Positions 40,878-50,033 of a stretch of DNA of 64,000 nucleotides are shown piece by piece. The position numbers and the translations under genes are program-made. The notes below the pieces were generated by a model. It saw only the letters and a list, made by a program, of their open reading frames with translations. It ran no database searches and had not been told where the DNA came from. How positions within the stretch are numbered: the first letter of the stretch is position 1; every line of letters starts with the position of its first letter. Source of the stretch: an uncultured Clostridia bacterium (GTDB lineage Bacteria > Bacillota > Clostridia > Christensenellales > Aristaeellaceae); contig CAKTWP010000006.1 of NCBI GenBank assembly GCA_934630705.1, forward strand, positions 93,912 through 157,911, in the 5' to 3' direction.

Positions 40878-43045
40878 GCATACGCACCGCCTTTCGGCTC
40901 ATTGCTCGTTTCAAATTCGTGCTTCCCGCAGCCCAGCTTTATCCATGCGCCATTTTGCCAGTAATGCACGGAAGCGTTTCCCTGGATTTCAACGCAGGTG
41001 TGAATCAGCGCCCCTTCCCGCGCCCAGGAAACAGAAATAGCGGTCTGCTGCAAAAAAGTATGAGCCTGAACATGAGAAACGGCGGGGGCATAATAAGGCT
41101 GGATGCGAATTCCGTTTTCCACGGTAATGCCGGCCAGCATGGCATACAGCGCTGCATCCACGCTGCCGAACATGCAGTGGTTTTGAGAATCGGATCCATC
41201 CCATTTTTCCCGCAGTGTGGTGCTGCCCGAGAGCATATCCAGCCAGCCGGGCGCTGTTTTCTGCAGCATCAGCGAAAGGGCAACATCCTGCCGGCCGAAA
41301 CGGCACAGCGCCATCAGCAGGTATTTTGCGCCGTAAATTCCTGCAAGCACATGGTTTCCTCCGGCAGAAATCGATTCCAGCAGCTGCTCAAAGGCCTGCG
41401 GCTGCCGTTCCTTTGGAATGATATCCCACCATAGCGCCGCGGCCAGACTGAACTGAGAGTTATCATCAAATCCGCCATCATCCCGTCCAAAGGCGGCAAG
41501 AAGCGCTTCGCGGGCTTCCCGTGCGGATGCGGCAAAGCGTTCCTCATCCGCATGCTGCGCCAGCACACGGGCAATTTTTGCCATTGTGGCAAGGGCGGCA
41601 AAATAAAACACGCTTCCGCAGCAGGCGGGATCGCCCCGTTTCCAGCCCGGAATGGCAGACTGCCAGTCGCCATAGCGGGTTTCGTTTCGCGCCTGCGGCG
41701 TGCGGATCAGATAATCTGCGTAACGGCAGAGCGTCGAATAATTGTCTTGCAGCAGCGCCAGATCGCCGGTAAACCGGTAGGCATCCCAGACCATCAGCGG
41801 AAAGGTGCCGCTCCATTCCATGGAATGGCCGAAGCAGTGCCAGGGGGCAATGATGGGGGCGGCTCCTGTTTCCTCATCGCAGGTATCCCGAATGTCCGCA
41901 AACCATTTGGCGTAATACTGCCGCATGTCATAATTATACAGGCAGACCAGATCTGTGGCATAAGCATCGCCCAGCCAGCCCAACCGTTCGTCTCGCTGGG
42001 GACAATCCAGCGGAAAGCTCATCAGCGCAGCCTGCTGAGAGCGCATAACGCAATCATGAAGACGATTCAGCTCTGCCAGATCGCAGGAGAAGGATCCGAT
42101 CCTGGGAATATCCGCCCCTACGACACAGGCGGCAGCATCCAGTACCTGTGCATCGCATCCGAGGCATACGATTTCTACAGCTGAAAACCCATGCAGGGTA
42201 AAGCGAGGCGCGAAGGTCTCCTCGCCCTGTCCGGAAAGAATATAGGTATCCGTGTTCAGGGCGAAGCGGTTGGATGTGAAGTCCGGCACTGCGCCGATGA
42301 ACCTTTCAGCATAACGAAGCTGAATTCGGGCGCCTTTCCGTCCTTTTACCTGCACGCGCGCCCAGCCGGACACGTTCTGGCCAAAATCGAAAATCCAGGT
42401 GCCTTCCAGGGGCGTATGCACTGCGACGGGCGAAAGCTCCTGCAAAACGGCCAGATGAAAGAAACGGTTTTCAGCGGTTTTCCCTGTTGGGCCGGGCACG
42501 AAATGCGCAAAGGGCCAGGATGTATCGTCATAATCAACGGAGATATATCCTTGCGCGGAGATTCGTCCATCGCATTCCTCGCCGTCATAAAAACAGTTGT
42601 GGATCGCCGCACCCGTTCCGCATTTCCAGGTTTCATCTGCTGTGAATACATGCCGTGCACCGGAAATGCTGGTTGTCTCCAATTGCAGGGCCAGGATGGG
42701 CGGGCCATAATGCCGTGCGCGCCAATTGCAGTAGCGTCCGCCTGTAGCATAGCGGCCATTGCCCACTTCTGCGCAAAGAATATTCTTCCCGGGATGCAGA
42801 TAGGCGCTTATGTCCATATGCTCGAAAAGCACACGCCGGTCATAGCGGGTTTCCAACGGCGCAAGCACATGGCTGCCTGCCGGATGGCCGTTTACATACA
42901 GGCAGCAGATGCCCAGGCCGCAGAATGTGACGGTTGCCTTTTCCAGCCCGTTTTCCAGAACGAGCTCTTTTCTGAAAACGATGCTGCCAGAGGGGGCCTT
43001 TTGCCGCCCTTCCGGCCAGCCAATCCATTGCACAGCCTTCTGCAT
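40874..43045 (-). CDS. alpha-L-rhamnosidase (GH78)
   Basis: 723 residues, no signal peptide, so it works on sugar already imported. N-terminal beta domains (about 1-310) with GWARVQVKGRKGARIQLRYAE; the (alpha/alpha)6 catalytic barrel begins about 320 with DCPQRDERLGWLGDA (347-361), the hallmark of GH78. Later GGNHVLAGIYGAKYLL and WLDMLSGSTTLREKWDG line the site. It releases L-rhamnose from glycosides. GGGAGGAAAAAG precedes ATG at 43045. It shares a divergent promoter region with the AraC gene at 43337. Confidence 0.92.
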   Translation of the reverse strand: MQKAVQWIGWPEGRQKAPSGSIVFRKELVLENGLEKATVTFCGLGICCLYVNGHPAGSHVLAPLETRYDRRVLFEHMDISAYLHPGKNILCAEVGNGRYATGGRYCNWRARHYGPPILALQLETTSISGARHVFTADETWKCGTGAAIHNCFYDGEECDGRISAQGYISVDYDDTSWPFAHFVPGPTGKTAENRFFHLAVLQELSPVAVHTPLEGTWIFDFGQNVSGWARVQVKGRKGARIQLRYAERFIGAVPDFTSNRFALNTDTYILSGQGEETFAPRFTLHGFSAVEIVCLGCDAQVLDAAACVVGADIPRIGSFSCDLAELNRLHDCVMRSQQAALMSFPLDCPQRDERLGWLGDAYATDLVCLYNYDMRQYYAKWFADIRDTCDEETGAAPIIAPWHCFGHSMEWSGTFPLMVWDAYRFTGDLALLQDNYSTLCRYADYLIRTPQARNETRYGDWQSAIPGWKRGDPACCGSVFYFAALATMAKIARVLAQHADEERFAASAREAREALLAAFGRDDGGFDDNSQFSLAAALWWDIIPKERQPQAFEQLLESISAGGNHVLAGIYGAKYLLMALCRFGRQDVALSLMLQKTAPGWLDMLSGSTTLREKWDGSDSQNHCMFGSVDAALYAMLAGITVENGIRIQPYYAPAVSHVQAHTFLQQTAISVSWAREGALIHTCVEIQGNASVHYWQNGAWIKLGCGKHEFETSNEPKGGAYA

Positions 43046-43194
43046 TGCCTTTTTCCTCCCTGTGTAGCGGCCAGATTGCCTACTGCAGCCATTTCTTTGT
43101 ATTGAATCCAGCAATAATATGCATTGAATGGCGCAAAAAAGCCCTTCATCCTCGCCATTTCTGCGCATTTGCGGCTTTGATGCCATGATTCATC

Positions 43195-43306
43195 ATTATA
43201 ACATCTTTTCTATTCCGATCCAATACTGATTTCTGCAGAAAAATATCGCATTTCTGCAAAAACGCCGTGCTTCCGCCTTGACAGCCGTTTGCCTTCCTGG
43301 TATACT
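43195..43306. promoter_or_regulatory. divergent promoters with paired operator-like direct repeats
   Basis: Leftward promoter for the rhamnosidase: TTGGAT (43218-43223), 17 bases, TATAAT (43195-43200). Rightward promoter for AraC: TTGACA (43278-43283), 17 bases, TATACT (43301-43306). Between them ATTTCTGCA occurs twice as a direct repeat (43229-43237 and 43250-43258), exactly 21 bp apart, that is two turns of DNA on the same face, as expected for an AraC-type dimer. Confidence 0.75.
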
Positions 43307-43336
43307 GCTCCCTGATAACAAGGAGGCCGAACCTGC

Positions 43337-44212
43337 ATGAACATACCGGCTTTTCCCAGCGGAGCACCTGCTGAGCGCCTGCAAAGCGCCTCTTTGACAG
43401 AGGAAGCGGAAGCCTTTCCGCTGTCGATTGTAACCTGCTGGCGGTTTCATGTCTATCGCGGCGCCAGAACCTGCAGAAAAAACCGACCGGATTATCAGGT
43501 GATTTATACGCATTCAGGCCGGGCACGGATTACTGTGGGCAAAAAAACAGAGCTGCTCCTGCCCGGGAGCGTGGTGATGATTGATTGCATGCGCCTGCAC
43601 GAATATGAGCCGGACTGCGACAGCGGATGGCTTTACAGCTATATGCACGTTGCCGGCTCGGCCATGGATACCTATCGCCGTTTTCTTTGCGATACATTGT
43701 GCGTTCTTTATCCGCCGAATCCATTACGCATTGAAAAGAACCTTTCCGAGCTGATGCTGACCCACTGGCAGAAGGACCCTGCTTCCAACGCCAGAATTAC
43801 GGCACTGATTGCCGATATCCTCAGTGAAATGATTTCGGTGCGTTTTTCGGAGCAGGGGCCGGTTTTACCCTGCCGCAGTGCGGCGCTGCATGGCGCAATT
43901 CGCTATATCGATCAGAACTACATGCACGAAATCACCATAGGAGCGTTAGCGGCTGCTTCCAATATGTCCTGCTCTGGTTTTTCCCATCTTTTCCGTCAGC
44001 TGATGGGCCTGCCGCCCTATCATTATATCACCCAGTATCGCATCCGGCAGGCACAGCGCCTGCTGCTTTCTACCGATGAGCAGATCAGCGAGGTGGCCGG
44101 TCAGACCGGCTTTTCCACGCCCAGCAATTTTATCAGCCATTTTCGGCGTCTCACCGGTTTTTCTCCTGCCCAATGGCGTGCGGCCATGCGGACAGAAAAC
44201 GCGGAGCATTGA
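43337..44212 (+). CDS. AraC family regulator, rhamnoside locus
   Basis: 291 residues. Cupin sensor domain (about 30-170) with DYQVIYTHSGRARITVG and GSVVMIDCMRLHEYEPD; C-terminal double HTH (about 190-285) with IGALAAASNMSCSGFSHLFR and SEVAGQTGFSTPSNFISHFRR. It is divergent from the rhamnosidase operon and probably binds the 21-bp spaced repeats to switch it on with rhamnose or a rhamnoside. It is a paralogue of the regulator at 44340. AAGGAGG lies ahead of the ATG. Confidence 0.9.
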   Translation: MNIPAFPSGAPAERLQSASLTEEAEAFPLSIVTCWRFHVYRGARTCRKNRPDYQVIYTHSGRARITVGKKTELLLPGSVVMIDCMRLHEYEPDCDSGWLYSYMHVAGSAMDTYRRFLCDTLCVLYPPNPLRIEKNLSELMLTHWQKDPASNARITALIADILSEMISVRFSEQGPVLPCRSAALHGAIRYIDQNYMHEITIGALAAASNMSCSGFSHLFRQLMGLPPYHYITQYRIRQAQRLLLSTDEQISEVAGQTGFSTPSNFISHFRRLTGFSPAQWRAAMRTENAEH

Positions 44213-44287
44213 TGAATGCGCCTGGCCCAGCCCCACAGCGGACGCTGTCATCCCATGGGGTGCCTGGAGGACAAAAGTATGGAAAGG

Positions 44288-44321
44288 AAAACCGCAGCCG
44301 AAACGGGCTGCGGTTTTTATT
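44288..44321. terminator. bidirectional terminator
   Basis: AAAACCGCAGCC and GGCTGCGGTTTTTATT arms with a 6-base loop between the convergent AraC genes. Confidence 0.85.
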
Positions 44322-44339
44322 CGTGGGGCCGTATTGCGA

Positions 44340-45209
44340 TTACAGGATATCCGTGCCTGTAATGGCGTTGCGGTATTCGCTGGGGGAGACGTTGGTGAGC
44401 CGCCGAAACTGTGTGACGAAGCAGGAATAGTTGGCGAAACCGACCCGGGCGGCAATCCGCTCGATGGGGAGCCGGGTTTCGGCCAGCAGCTTCTTGGCCT
44501 CATTGATTCGAATTTTGATCAGGTACTGATGAGGAGATGTGCCGGTAGCCTGACGAAAACTGCGAATAAAATAATACTTGGACAGGCAGCATAGCTCGCT
44601 GAGCTTTTCCAGCGAAATGCTTTCAGCATAGCGCTCCCGAATATATTGCACCGCAGGCAGCAGCGCCTGCGCCGCGCCGATGGAGGGCAGCTCGGGCAGC
44701 TCCCGGGCCTCCATCATGGCGTTGAGCATGGCGGCAATCAGCATGAAGCCACGGGAGCAAGAAAGAATATCGCTGCGCAGCTGCTGTGTAAAAAGTATTT
44801 GGAAGGTCTGATTCAGCATTTCTGCATCGGCGCATTGCACGATATGCAGCGTATCCAACAGATAGGGCGCATAATTCTTCACCGCGGTTCCTGAAAAATG
44901 GACATAATCATAAATCCAGGGATCGGCGGAGGCGGTACGATAATCATGCAGCTCCATACAGTCCAAAAGCACCGTGCTGCCCGGATTCAGCGTTCCGGTT
45001 ACGCCTTTATAGGTCACGCTGGCTGTTCCTGAGCGGGTGTAAATCAGCTGATAATCATTGCGCTCGGAGCGGGTGGTGAAAAAAGGCTGCGGCGCTTCAA
45101 CATGGCCTACCGTAATCAGAAACAGCGGGAACTCCTGTGCCACCATATTCAGCGAGATCACGTATCCGCCATGCCTGACTCCCTGAACACTTTTGTTCGT
45201 CTGCAGCAT
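44340..45209 (-). CDS. AraC family regulator, importer side
   Basis: 289 residues with the same layout as its neighbour: sensor domain with DYQLIYTRSGTASVTYKG and GSTVLLDCMELHDYRTA, then double HTH with LEKLSELCCLSKYYFIRSFR and IAARVGFANYSCFVTQFRR. It is divergent from the LplABC-type importer operon and likely controls it. The similar sensor segments of the two regulators suggest they answer to related ligands, one governing uptake and one hydrolysis (inference). Confidence 0.9.
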   Translation of the reverse strand: MLQTNKSVQGVRHGGYVISLNMVAQEFPLFLITVGHVEAPQPFFTTRSERNDYQLIYTRSGTASVTYKGVTGTLNPGSTVLLDCMELHDYRTASADPWIYDYVHFSGTAVKNYAPYLLDTLHIVQCADAEMLNQTFQILFTQQLRSDILSCSRGFMLIAAMLNAMMEARELPELPSIGAAQALLPAVQYIRERYAESISLEKLSELCCLSKYYFIRSFRQATGTSPHQYLIKIRINEAKKLLAETRLPIERIAARVGFANYSCFVTQFRRLTNVSPSEYRNAITGTDIL

Positions 45210-45264
45210 ACGCCCTCCAACAGAAAAAGAGCAATTTTTCTGATATATTCAGCAATTCGAATGA

Positions 45265-45293
45265 TTGTATTGCTCTGCAAAATCCATTATACT
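45265..45293 (+). promoter_or_regulatory. promoter of the carbohydrate importer operon
   Basis: TTGTAT (45265-45270), 17 bases, TATACT (45288-45293), ahead of the AAAGGAGGAATG ribosome site of the first permease. Confidence 0.65.
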
Positions 45294-45360
45294 AAATCAA
45301 GATGACAAAAGCAATGTCTAAATCTCCTGCTGTTTTACCATATCAAAGGAGGAATGCCCC

Positions 45361-46311
45361 GTGACCGAACCCCTGAAACCCACCGTGAGCAAGCGCACTT
45401 TTTCGGAGCGCTTCGTTCGGGAAATACGGAAAAACTGGGGACTTTACCTGCTGGTTTCCATTCCGCTGCTGTATCTGATTCTTTTCAAGTATTGGCCCAT
45501 GTATGGCGTGCAGATTGCATTCCGCAATTATTCTCCAGCGCGTTCGATCGCCAACAGTCCCTGGGTGGGGCTGAAGTATTTTCAGAAATTTATGGAAAAC
45601 TATCAGTTCAAGCGTATTCTGGGCAACACCATCGCCATCAGCCTTTATTCGCTGCTTACGTTTCCGCTGCCCATTCTTCTGGCTGTGCTGCTGAATTATG
45701 TCACCCGTCCCCGGTTCAAGAAAACGGTGCAGATGATTTCCTATATGCCGCACTTTATTTCCACGGTCGTGATGGTAGGCATCATTTTGCAGTTTCTGGA
45801 TGTGCGCAGCGGTATGCTGAACATGCTGCTGACTGCACTGGGCAGAGAACCGGTCAATTTTATGGCCAAGCCCGCGTATTTCCGGACCATTTATATTCTC
45901 AGCGGCGTATGGCAGTCTTTGGGCTACAATTCCATTATTTATATAGCGGCGCTTTCCGGCGTTTCTCCCGAGCTGCATGAAGCGGCGATTGTAGATGGCG
46001 CCAATGTTCTCAAGCGTATCTGGCATGTGGATCTGCCCGGTATTCTGCCCACCATCTCCATTCTGCTGATCATGCAGTGCGGATCCATTCTGTCTGTGGG
46101 GTATGAGAAAATATATCTGATGCAGAACAGCCTGAATCTCTCTGTTTCGGAAATTATTTCAACCTATGTGTATAAGCAGGGCATAGCCGCATCGATGCCG
46201 CAGTATTCTTACGCCACGGCCATCGGCCTGTTTGTCTCCGTGGTGAATGTGATCATGCTGCTGATTGTGAATGCTGCCAGCAACAGGCTCAGCGGCAACT
46301 CACTGTTCTAA
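45361..46311 (+). CDS. carbohydrate ABC transporter permease (LplB-type)
   Basis: 316 residues with a GTG start at 45361, AAAGGAGG upstream. Six membrane segments; the cytoplasmic EAA loop is ELHEAAIVDGANVLKRIWHV, which docks the ATPase. GLYLLVSIPLLYLILFKYWP marks the LplB subfamily that imports oligosaccharides. No ATPase gene is in the operon; this subfamily usually shares an MsmX-like ATPase encoded elsewhere. Followed after 15 bases by the second permease. Confidence 0.92.
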   Translation: MTEPLKPTVSKRTFSERFVREIRKNWGLYLLVSIPLLYLILFKYWPMYGVQIAFRNYSPARSIANSPWVGLKYFQKFMENYQFKRILGNTIAISLYSLLTFPLPILLAVLLNYVTRPRFKKTVQMISYMPHFISTVVMVGIILQFLDVRSGMLNMLLTALGREPVNFMAKPAYFRTIYILSGVWQSLGYNSIIYIAALSGVSPELHEAAIVDGANVLKRIWHVDLPGILPTISILLIMQCGSILSVGYEKIYLMQNSLNLSVSEIISTYVYKQGIAASMPQYSYATAIGLFVSVVNVIMLLIVNAASNRLSGNSLF

Positions 46312-46326
46312 GCGCAGGAGGGAAAA

Positions 46327-47229
46327 ATGAAAAAGCAAAAAAAGGGTAAGGCAATCCGTTACACAACCGGCGATAGAATTTTTCTGGCGATTGACTATGT
46401 GCTGCTTGCCTTCTTCCTGATTATCATTGCGTATCCGCTTCTGTTTGTTATTTCCGCCTCCTTCTCCGCCGGCGCTACCACCATGACGCTATCGCTTATT
46501 CCCAAGCGGTTCTCCACAGCTGGATATGAAGCGGTTTTGCAATATAAGGACATCTGGAGCGGCTATGGCAACTCCCTGGTTTACATGATTGCGGGTACGG
46601 CCCTTTCTCTGGCGCTGACCGTACTGATGGCTTATCCGCTTTCCCGCCCGGATTTCAAGGCTGGCGGCTTTATCATGGTGCTGTGCATGATTACCATGTA
46701 CTTTTCCGGCGGTCTGATTCCCACCTATCTGGTGGTGCGGAATCTGGGGCTGCTGGGTACGCGCTGGGCAGTGCTGCTTCCTGGTGCCATGAGCGTATAT
46801 AATATGATTGTCACCCGCACCTATTTCAAAACTTCGATTCCTGGTGAGCTGTTTGAAGCGGGGCAGCTGGACGGCTGCGGAAATATTCGGTATCTGTTCT
46901 CCGTTGTGCTGCCGCTTTCCGGGCCGATTCTGGCAGTGGTGGGCCTGTTCTATGCCGTGGGCTATTGGAACGCCTATTTTGACGCGATGATTTATCTTTC
47001 CGGGAAACGCGGTCTCTTCCCGCTTTCTCTGATCTTGCGGGAAATTCTGATTCTCAATGATGCCAGCATCGATCAAATGGATATCAATACCCTCCTGGCG
47101 CTGGAGGAACGCCGCAATGTGATGAAATACGCGGTGATCGTGGTTTCCAGCCTGCCCGTGATGCTGATTTATCCCTTCGTGCAGCGCTATTTTGTTAAAG
47201 GCGTAATGATTGGCGCAGTGAAGGGCTGA
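46327..47229 (+). CDS. carbohydrate ABC transporter permease (LplC/YtcP-type)
   Basis: 300 residues, six membrane segments. EAA loop is ELFEAGQLDGCGNIRYLFSV; YPLLFVISASFSAGATT near the N-terminus and PVMLIYPFVQRYFVKGVMIG at the C-terminus are typical of this subfamily. Forms the second half of the channel with the LplB-type gene 15 bases upstream. The binding protein follows 48 bases later, so the order is permease, permease, binding protein. Confidence 0.92.
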   Translation: MKKQKKGKAIRYTTGDRIFLAIDYVLLAFFLIIIAYPLLFVISASFSAGATTMTLSLIPKRFSTAGYEAVLQYKDIWSGYGNSLVYMIAGTALSLALTVLMAYPLSRPDFKAGGFIMVLCMITMYFSGGLIPTYLVVRNLGLLGTRWAVLLPGAMSVYNMIVTRTYFKTSIPGELFEAGQLDGCGNIRYLFSVVLPLSGPILAVVGLFYAVGYWNAYFDAMIYLSGKRGLFPLSLILREILILNDASIDQMDINTLLALEERRNVMKYAVIVVSSLPVMLIYPFVQRYFVKGVMIGAVKG

Positions 47230-47277
47230 CACTGTATTCCAAGGCGGAGCCTTGAAAATAAAAAAGGAGGAAATCCC

Positions 47278-48870
47278 ATGCTTAAGAAAGTATCCCTGCT
47301 GCTCGTTCTTCTGCTGCTGTTCACCCAGCCTGCGCTGGCGCTGACGGTTTCGGAAGAAAACACTTACCCCCTGGCCGATGAAACGGTGGAGCTCACCGTT
47401 TGGGCCAAGAAAGATGATGTACGCGATTATGAAAATTGTCTGATGACCAAATATGTCGAGGAAAAAATGAATATCTCCATTAAATGGCAGTTCATTTCTT
47501 CTTCGGATGATGCAGCCACCCAGTTCAACCTCATGCTTGCCAACGGCGAATATCCGGACATTCTGATGGCCACCTGGTTCACCCCCAGCCAGGTTTCCAT
47601 GGCGATTGAAGCCGGCGCTGTGCTCCCTCTGAACGATCTGATCAAAACCCAGGGCTACAACTACCGCAAGGTGCTGGAAGAAAACCCTGGCTATGAAAAG
47701 ATGCTCACTGCCAACGACGGCAATATCTACACCTTCATGTATACCGATGCCGGCGTGCATAAGGACAGCGAATACAAAATGTGGTATCGCCCGGATTGGC
47801 TCAAAAACCTGAATCTGGAAGTGCCCACCACCACCCAGGCATTCAAGGATTATCTGATTGCCATCCGCGATAACGACGCCAATGGCAATGGGGATCCCTC
47901 CGATGAAATCCCCCTGATGGGCTTCTATGGCGGCCGCAAGTCCGACCCCATCTGCTTCCTGATGAATCCCTTTGAGCTCTATACGGATAACTATTACTAT
48001 ATCACCGATGAGGGAGAAATTCACTTCAGTGCCATTACAGACGGCTGGCGAGAAGGCCTGAAGTATATCCACGATTTGTATGCCGAAGGCCTTATCGATG
48101 AATCCACCTACGTGCAGGATCAGAGCCAGTTCCAGGCGTTGCTGAACAAGCCCAAGGAAGAAGCCATCATTGCCAGTTTCCCCTTCTGGTTCCAGGGTGG
48201 TCTGATTGATATCAAGGTGCTGGACTGGACCGAATACGAACCTCTGGCGCCGCTGGAAGGCCCCACCGGTCTGCGGCAGAGCGCTGCGCGCTTTGGCGGC
48301 AACTTCAATATGGTTGGCATGATTTCTTCCCAGTGCAAGAATCCTGAAGTAGCCTTCAAGTTCCTGGATTATTTCCTCAGCGAAGAAGGCACTTATTTGG
48401 GCCATTATGGCGTAGAAGGCGAAACCTATGTGTGGGTTGACGAGCCTTCCTTCTATGGCGATGCTCGCTCCGTCAAGCGCCTTGTTTCCGAAACGGATGT
48501 GCTCTGGCAGCCTGGCGCTTTCCCCCGTTGCGACAGCGCGAAGATTCGCTATGCTACCACCATGAATCAGGATACCATCCTAATCGACAATACCTATGTG
48601 CTGGTGCACGCTGCGCAGGCCTATGAACCCTACTATGTGAACCATCATACGCCGGACATCGTGTGGTGCGATGATGAAGAAGCAACGCTGGCTGTGAGCG
48701 ACTACGCCACCATGATTAATGATTATATTAAGACCAAGGACACGCAGTTCGTGATGGGCACTGCTGACATCAACGATGATGCGCAGTGGCAGGCTTATCT
48801 TGATGAGCTGAACGCGATGGGACTGGAGGATTATATCGCCAATCTGGAGGTGTACTACGGCCTGAAGTAA
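47278..48870 (+). CDS. carbohydrate ABC transporter binding protein (LplA-type)
   Basis: 530 residues. N-terminal signal peptide with a long leucine stretch ending ALA-LTVSEE, no lipobox cysteine. The two-lobed type 1 extracellular binding fold has AKKDDVRDYENCLMTKYVEE and LMLANGEYPDILM early and GLRQSAARFGGNFNMVGM later. It captures the sugar ligand outside the cell; the neighbouring rhamnosidase suggests rhamnose-bearing oligosaccharides. AAAGGAGGAAAT precedes the ATG. A terminator follows at 48895. Confidence 0.9.
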   Translation: MLKKVSLLLVLLLLFTQPALALTVSEENTYPLADETVELTVWAKKDDVRDYENCLMTKYVEEKMNISIKWQFISSSDDAATQFNLMLANGEYPDILMATWFTPSQVSMAIEAGAVLPLNDLIKTQGYNYRKVLEENPGYEKMLTANDGNIYTFMYTDAGVHKDSEYKMWYRPDWLKNLNLEVPTTTQAFKDYLIAIRDNDANGNGDPSDEIPLMGFYGGRKSDPICFLMNPFELYTDNYYYITDEGEIHFSAITDGWREGLKYIHDLYAEGLIDESTYVQDQSQFQALLNKPKEEAIIASFPFWFQGGLIDIKVLDWTEYEPLAPLEGPTGLRQSAARFGGNFNMVGMISSQCKNPEVAFKFLDYFLSEEGTYLGHYGVEGETYVWVDEPSFYGDARSVKRLVSETDVLWQPGAFPRCDSAKIRYATTMNQDTILIDNTYVLVHAAQAYEPYYVNHHTPDIVWCDDEEATLAVSDYATMINDYIKTKDTQFVMGTADINDDAQWQAYLDELNAMGLEDYIANLEVYYGLK

Positions 48871-48894
48871 TCATCCGGCTTTGGGCTGTGTCAG

Positions 48895-48927
48895 GGGATG
48901 CGCGGAAAATACCGCGCATCCCTTTTT
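48895..48927 (+). terminator. terminator of the importer operon
   Basis: GGGATGCGCGG and CCGCGCATCCC arms followed by TTTTT. Confidence 0.85.
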
Positions 48928-48930
48928 GCA

Positions 48931-49384
48931 GCCGCTGCGCTGCAACGGCAACACGCGCATAGGTGAAGCATGCGGCAGCCTGCCTGTTCCTGGACAATCA
49001 GAAGGAGCGCACCTGCAGCATCCTGAATATTTTCGATATAAAAAAGAAGCCGTCTTCCCCAAGACACTCATTCACAAAATAAGAAGGCCGGATGTTGGCT
49101 TCCTTTCTCCAATGCCCTTAACCATAAGACAAGGGTTGACAGCAATGAAAAGGATACCCATTTCGAGTTGCAGGATCGTCTCAAGCACGTTTTATTTATC
49201 GGATAGGATGCGAAAATATCATATGTGAAACGCGAAAAGCCCAGTAAATACAAGCAAAAAAACAAAGAACCGTTGCATTCATTGTCATGAGGAACTAATC
49301 ATCCAACCTCAACACAACAAGTCGGCAACCGTAGTGCTTAACCTATTTCACACTAAACGACTACACTTGAAGGAGGAAATGATG
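48931..49384. other. island boundary region, no gene seen
   Basis: About 450 bases between the importer terminator and the TnpV gene. Base composition drops from GC-rich to AT-rich around 49000-49150, which I take as the left edge of the accessory island. I see no credible reading frame, tRNA or clear direct repeat here. AGGAGG at 49371-49376 belongs to the TnpV gene. Confidence 0.5.
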
Positions 49385-49762
49385 ATGAAGTCCCTATATG
49401 AAGAACTTGGCGGCACCTACACCCTTGGTGATGATGGCATGCTGTATCCAGATTTAGCAATCGGTGACAAAGACTCGCGCCCCATTGGAAAATGGGGCAG
49501 GATGCACATGAAATACCTAGAGGCAGAACATCCTGGGCTGTATGAGCGGCTCATCCTGAAAGGAACACTTAACAGGCATCTGGCTGATGCGAATGAAAGA
49601 ACGATAAGGATGCTGGAAAGGCTGATTGTGCAAATGGCGGCCCAGGAAGGCATCACGGAGAGCTTGAAGAAAGCACAGTCACTTGAATGGGTCAGCAGAA
49701 TGAATAGCATCCGCAGCAGAGCAGAAGAGATCATCCTTCATGAGGTCATACTAACTCTATAA
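49385..49762 (+). CDS. TnpV-like transposon-encoded protein
   Basis: 125 residues. Matches the TnpV family carried by Tn4451-type and related clostridial mobile elements: it starts MKSLYEELGGTYTLGDDG, then KWGRMHMKYLEAEHPGLY and QSLEWVSRMNSIRSRA near the C-terminus. Function is unknown. AGGAGG lies 8 bases ahead of ATG at 49385; two ATGs just upstream are less well spaced. It is a solitary element gene with no integrase beside it, so it may be a leftover of an excised or shuffled element. Confidence 0.8.
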   Translation: MKSLYEELGGTYTLGDDGMLYPDLAIGDKDSRPIGKWGRMHMKYLEAEHPGLYERLILKGTLNRHLADANERTIRMLERLIVQMAAQEGITESLKKAQSLEWVSRMNSIRSRAEEIILHEVILTL

Positions 49763-49768
49763 ACAGAC

Positions 49769-49801
49769 ATGCCGGCACGACCTTCCAGGTTGTGCCGGCA
49801 T
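49769..49801 (+). terminator. hairpin after the TnpV gene
   Basis: ATGCCGGCAC and GTGCCGGCAT arms; T-rich sequence comes 12 bases later. The following 230 bases to the FRG gene are AT-rich; a 69-codon frame there is not convincing. Confidence 0.55.
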
Positions 49802-50033
49802 AATCATGGTGATTTTTTTCTGTAAAATTACCGGAGTGTTTTAGTGATAGAAATCAATACAATATACGGTATTTGCTCTGTCTTATAAAGCCGATATATA
49901 GTATGACCTGCACCGATTTTCGATTCTATGGAGCTGAAATTCAAGTGAACGAGGATTTGTACATCTGGATGTACCAAAATCGATTTCAGAGGGAAACTGG
50001 GAGATAATAGTGTTCTTTCATATAAAACACTAA

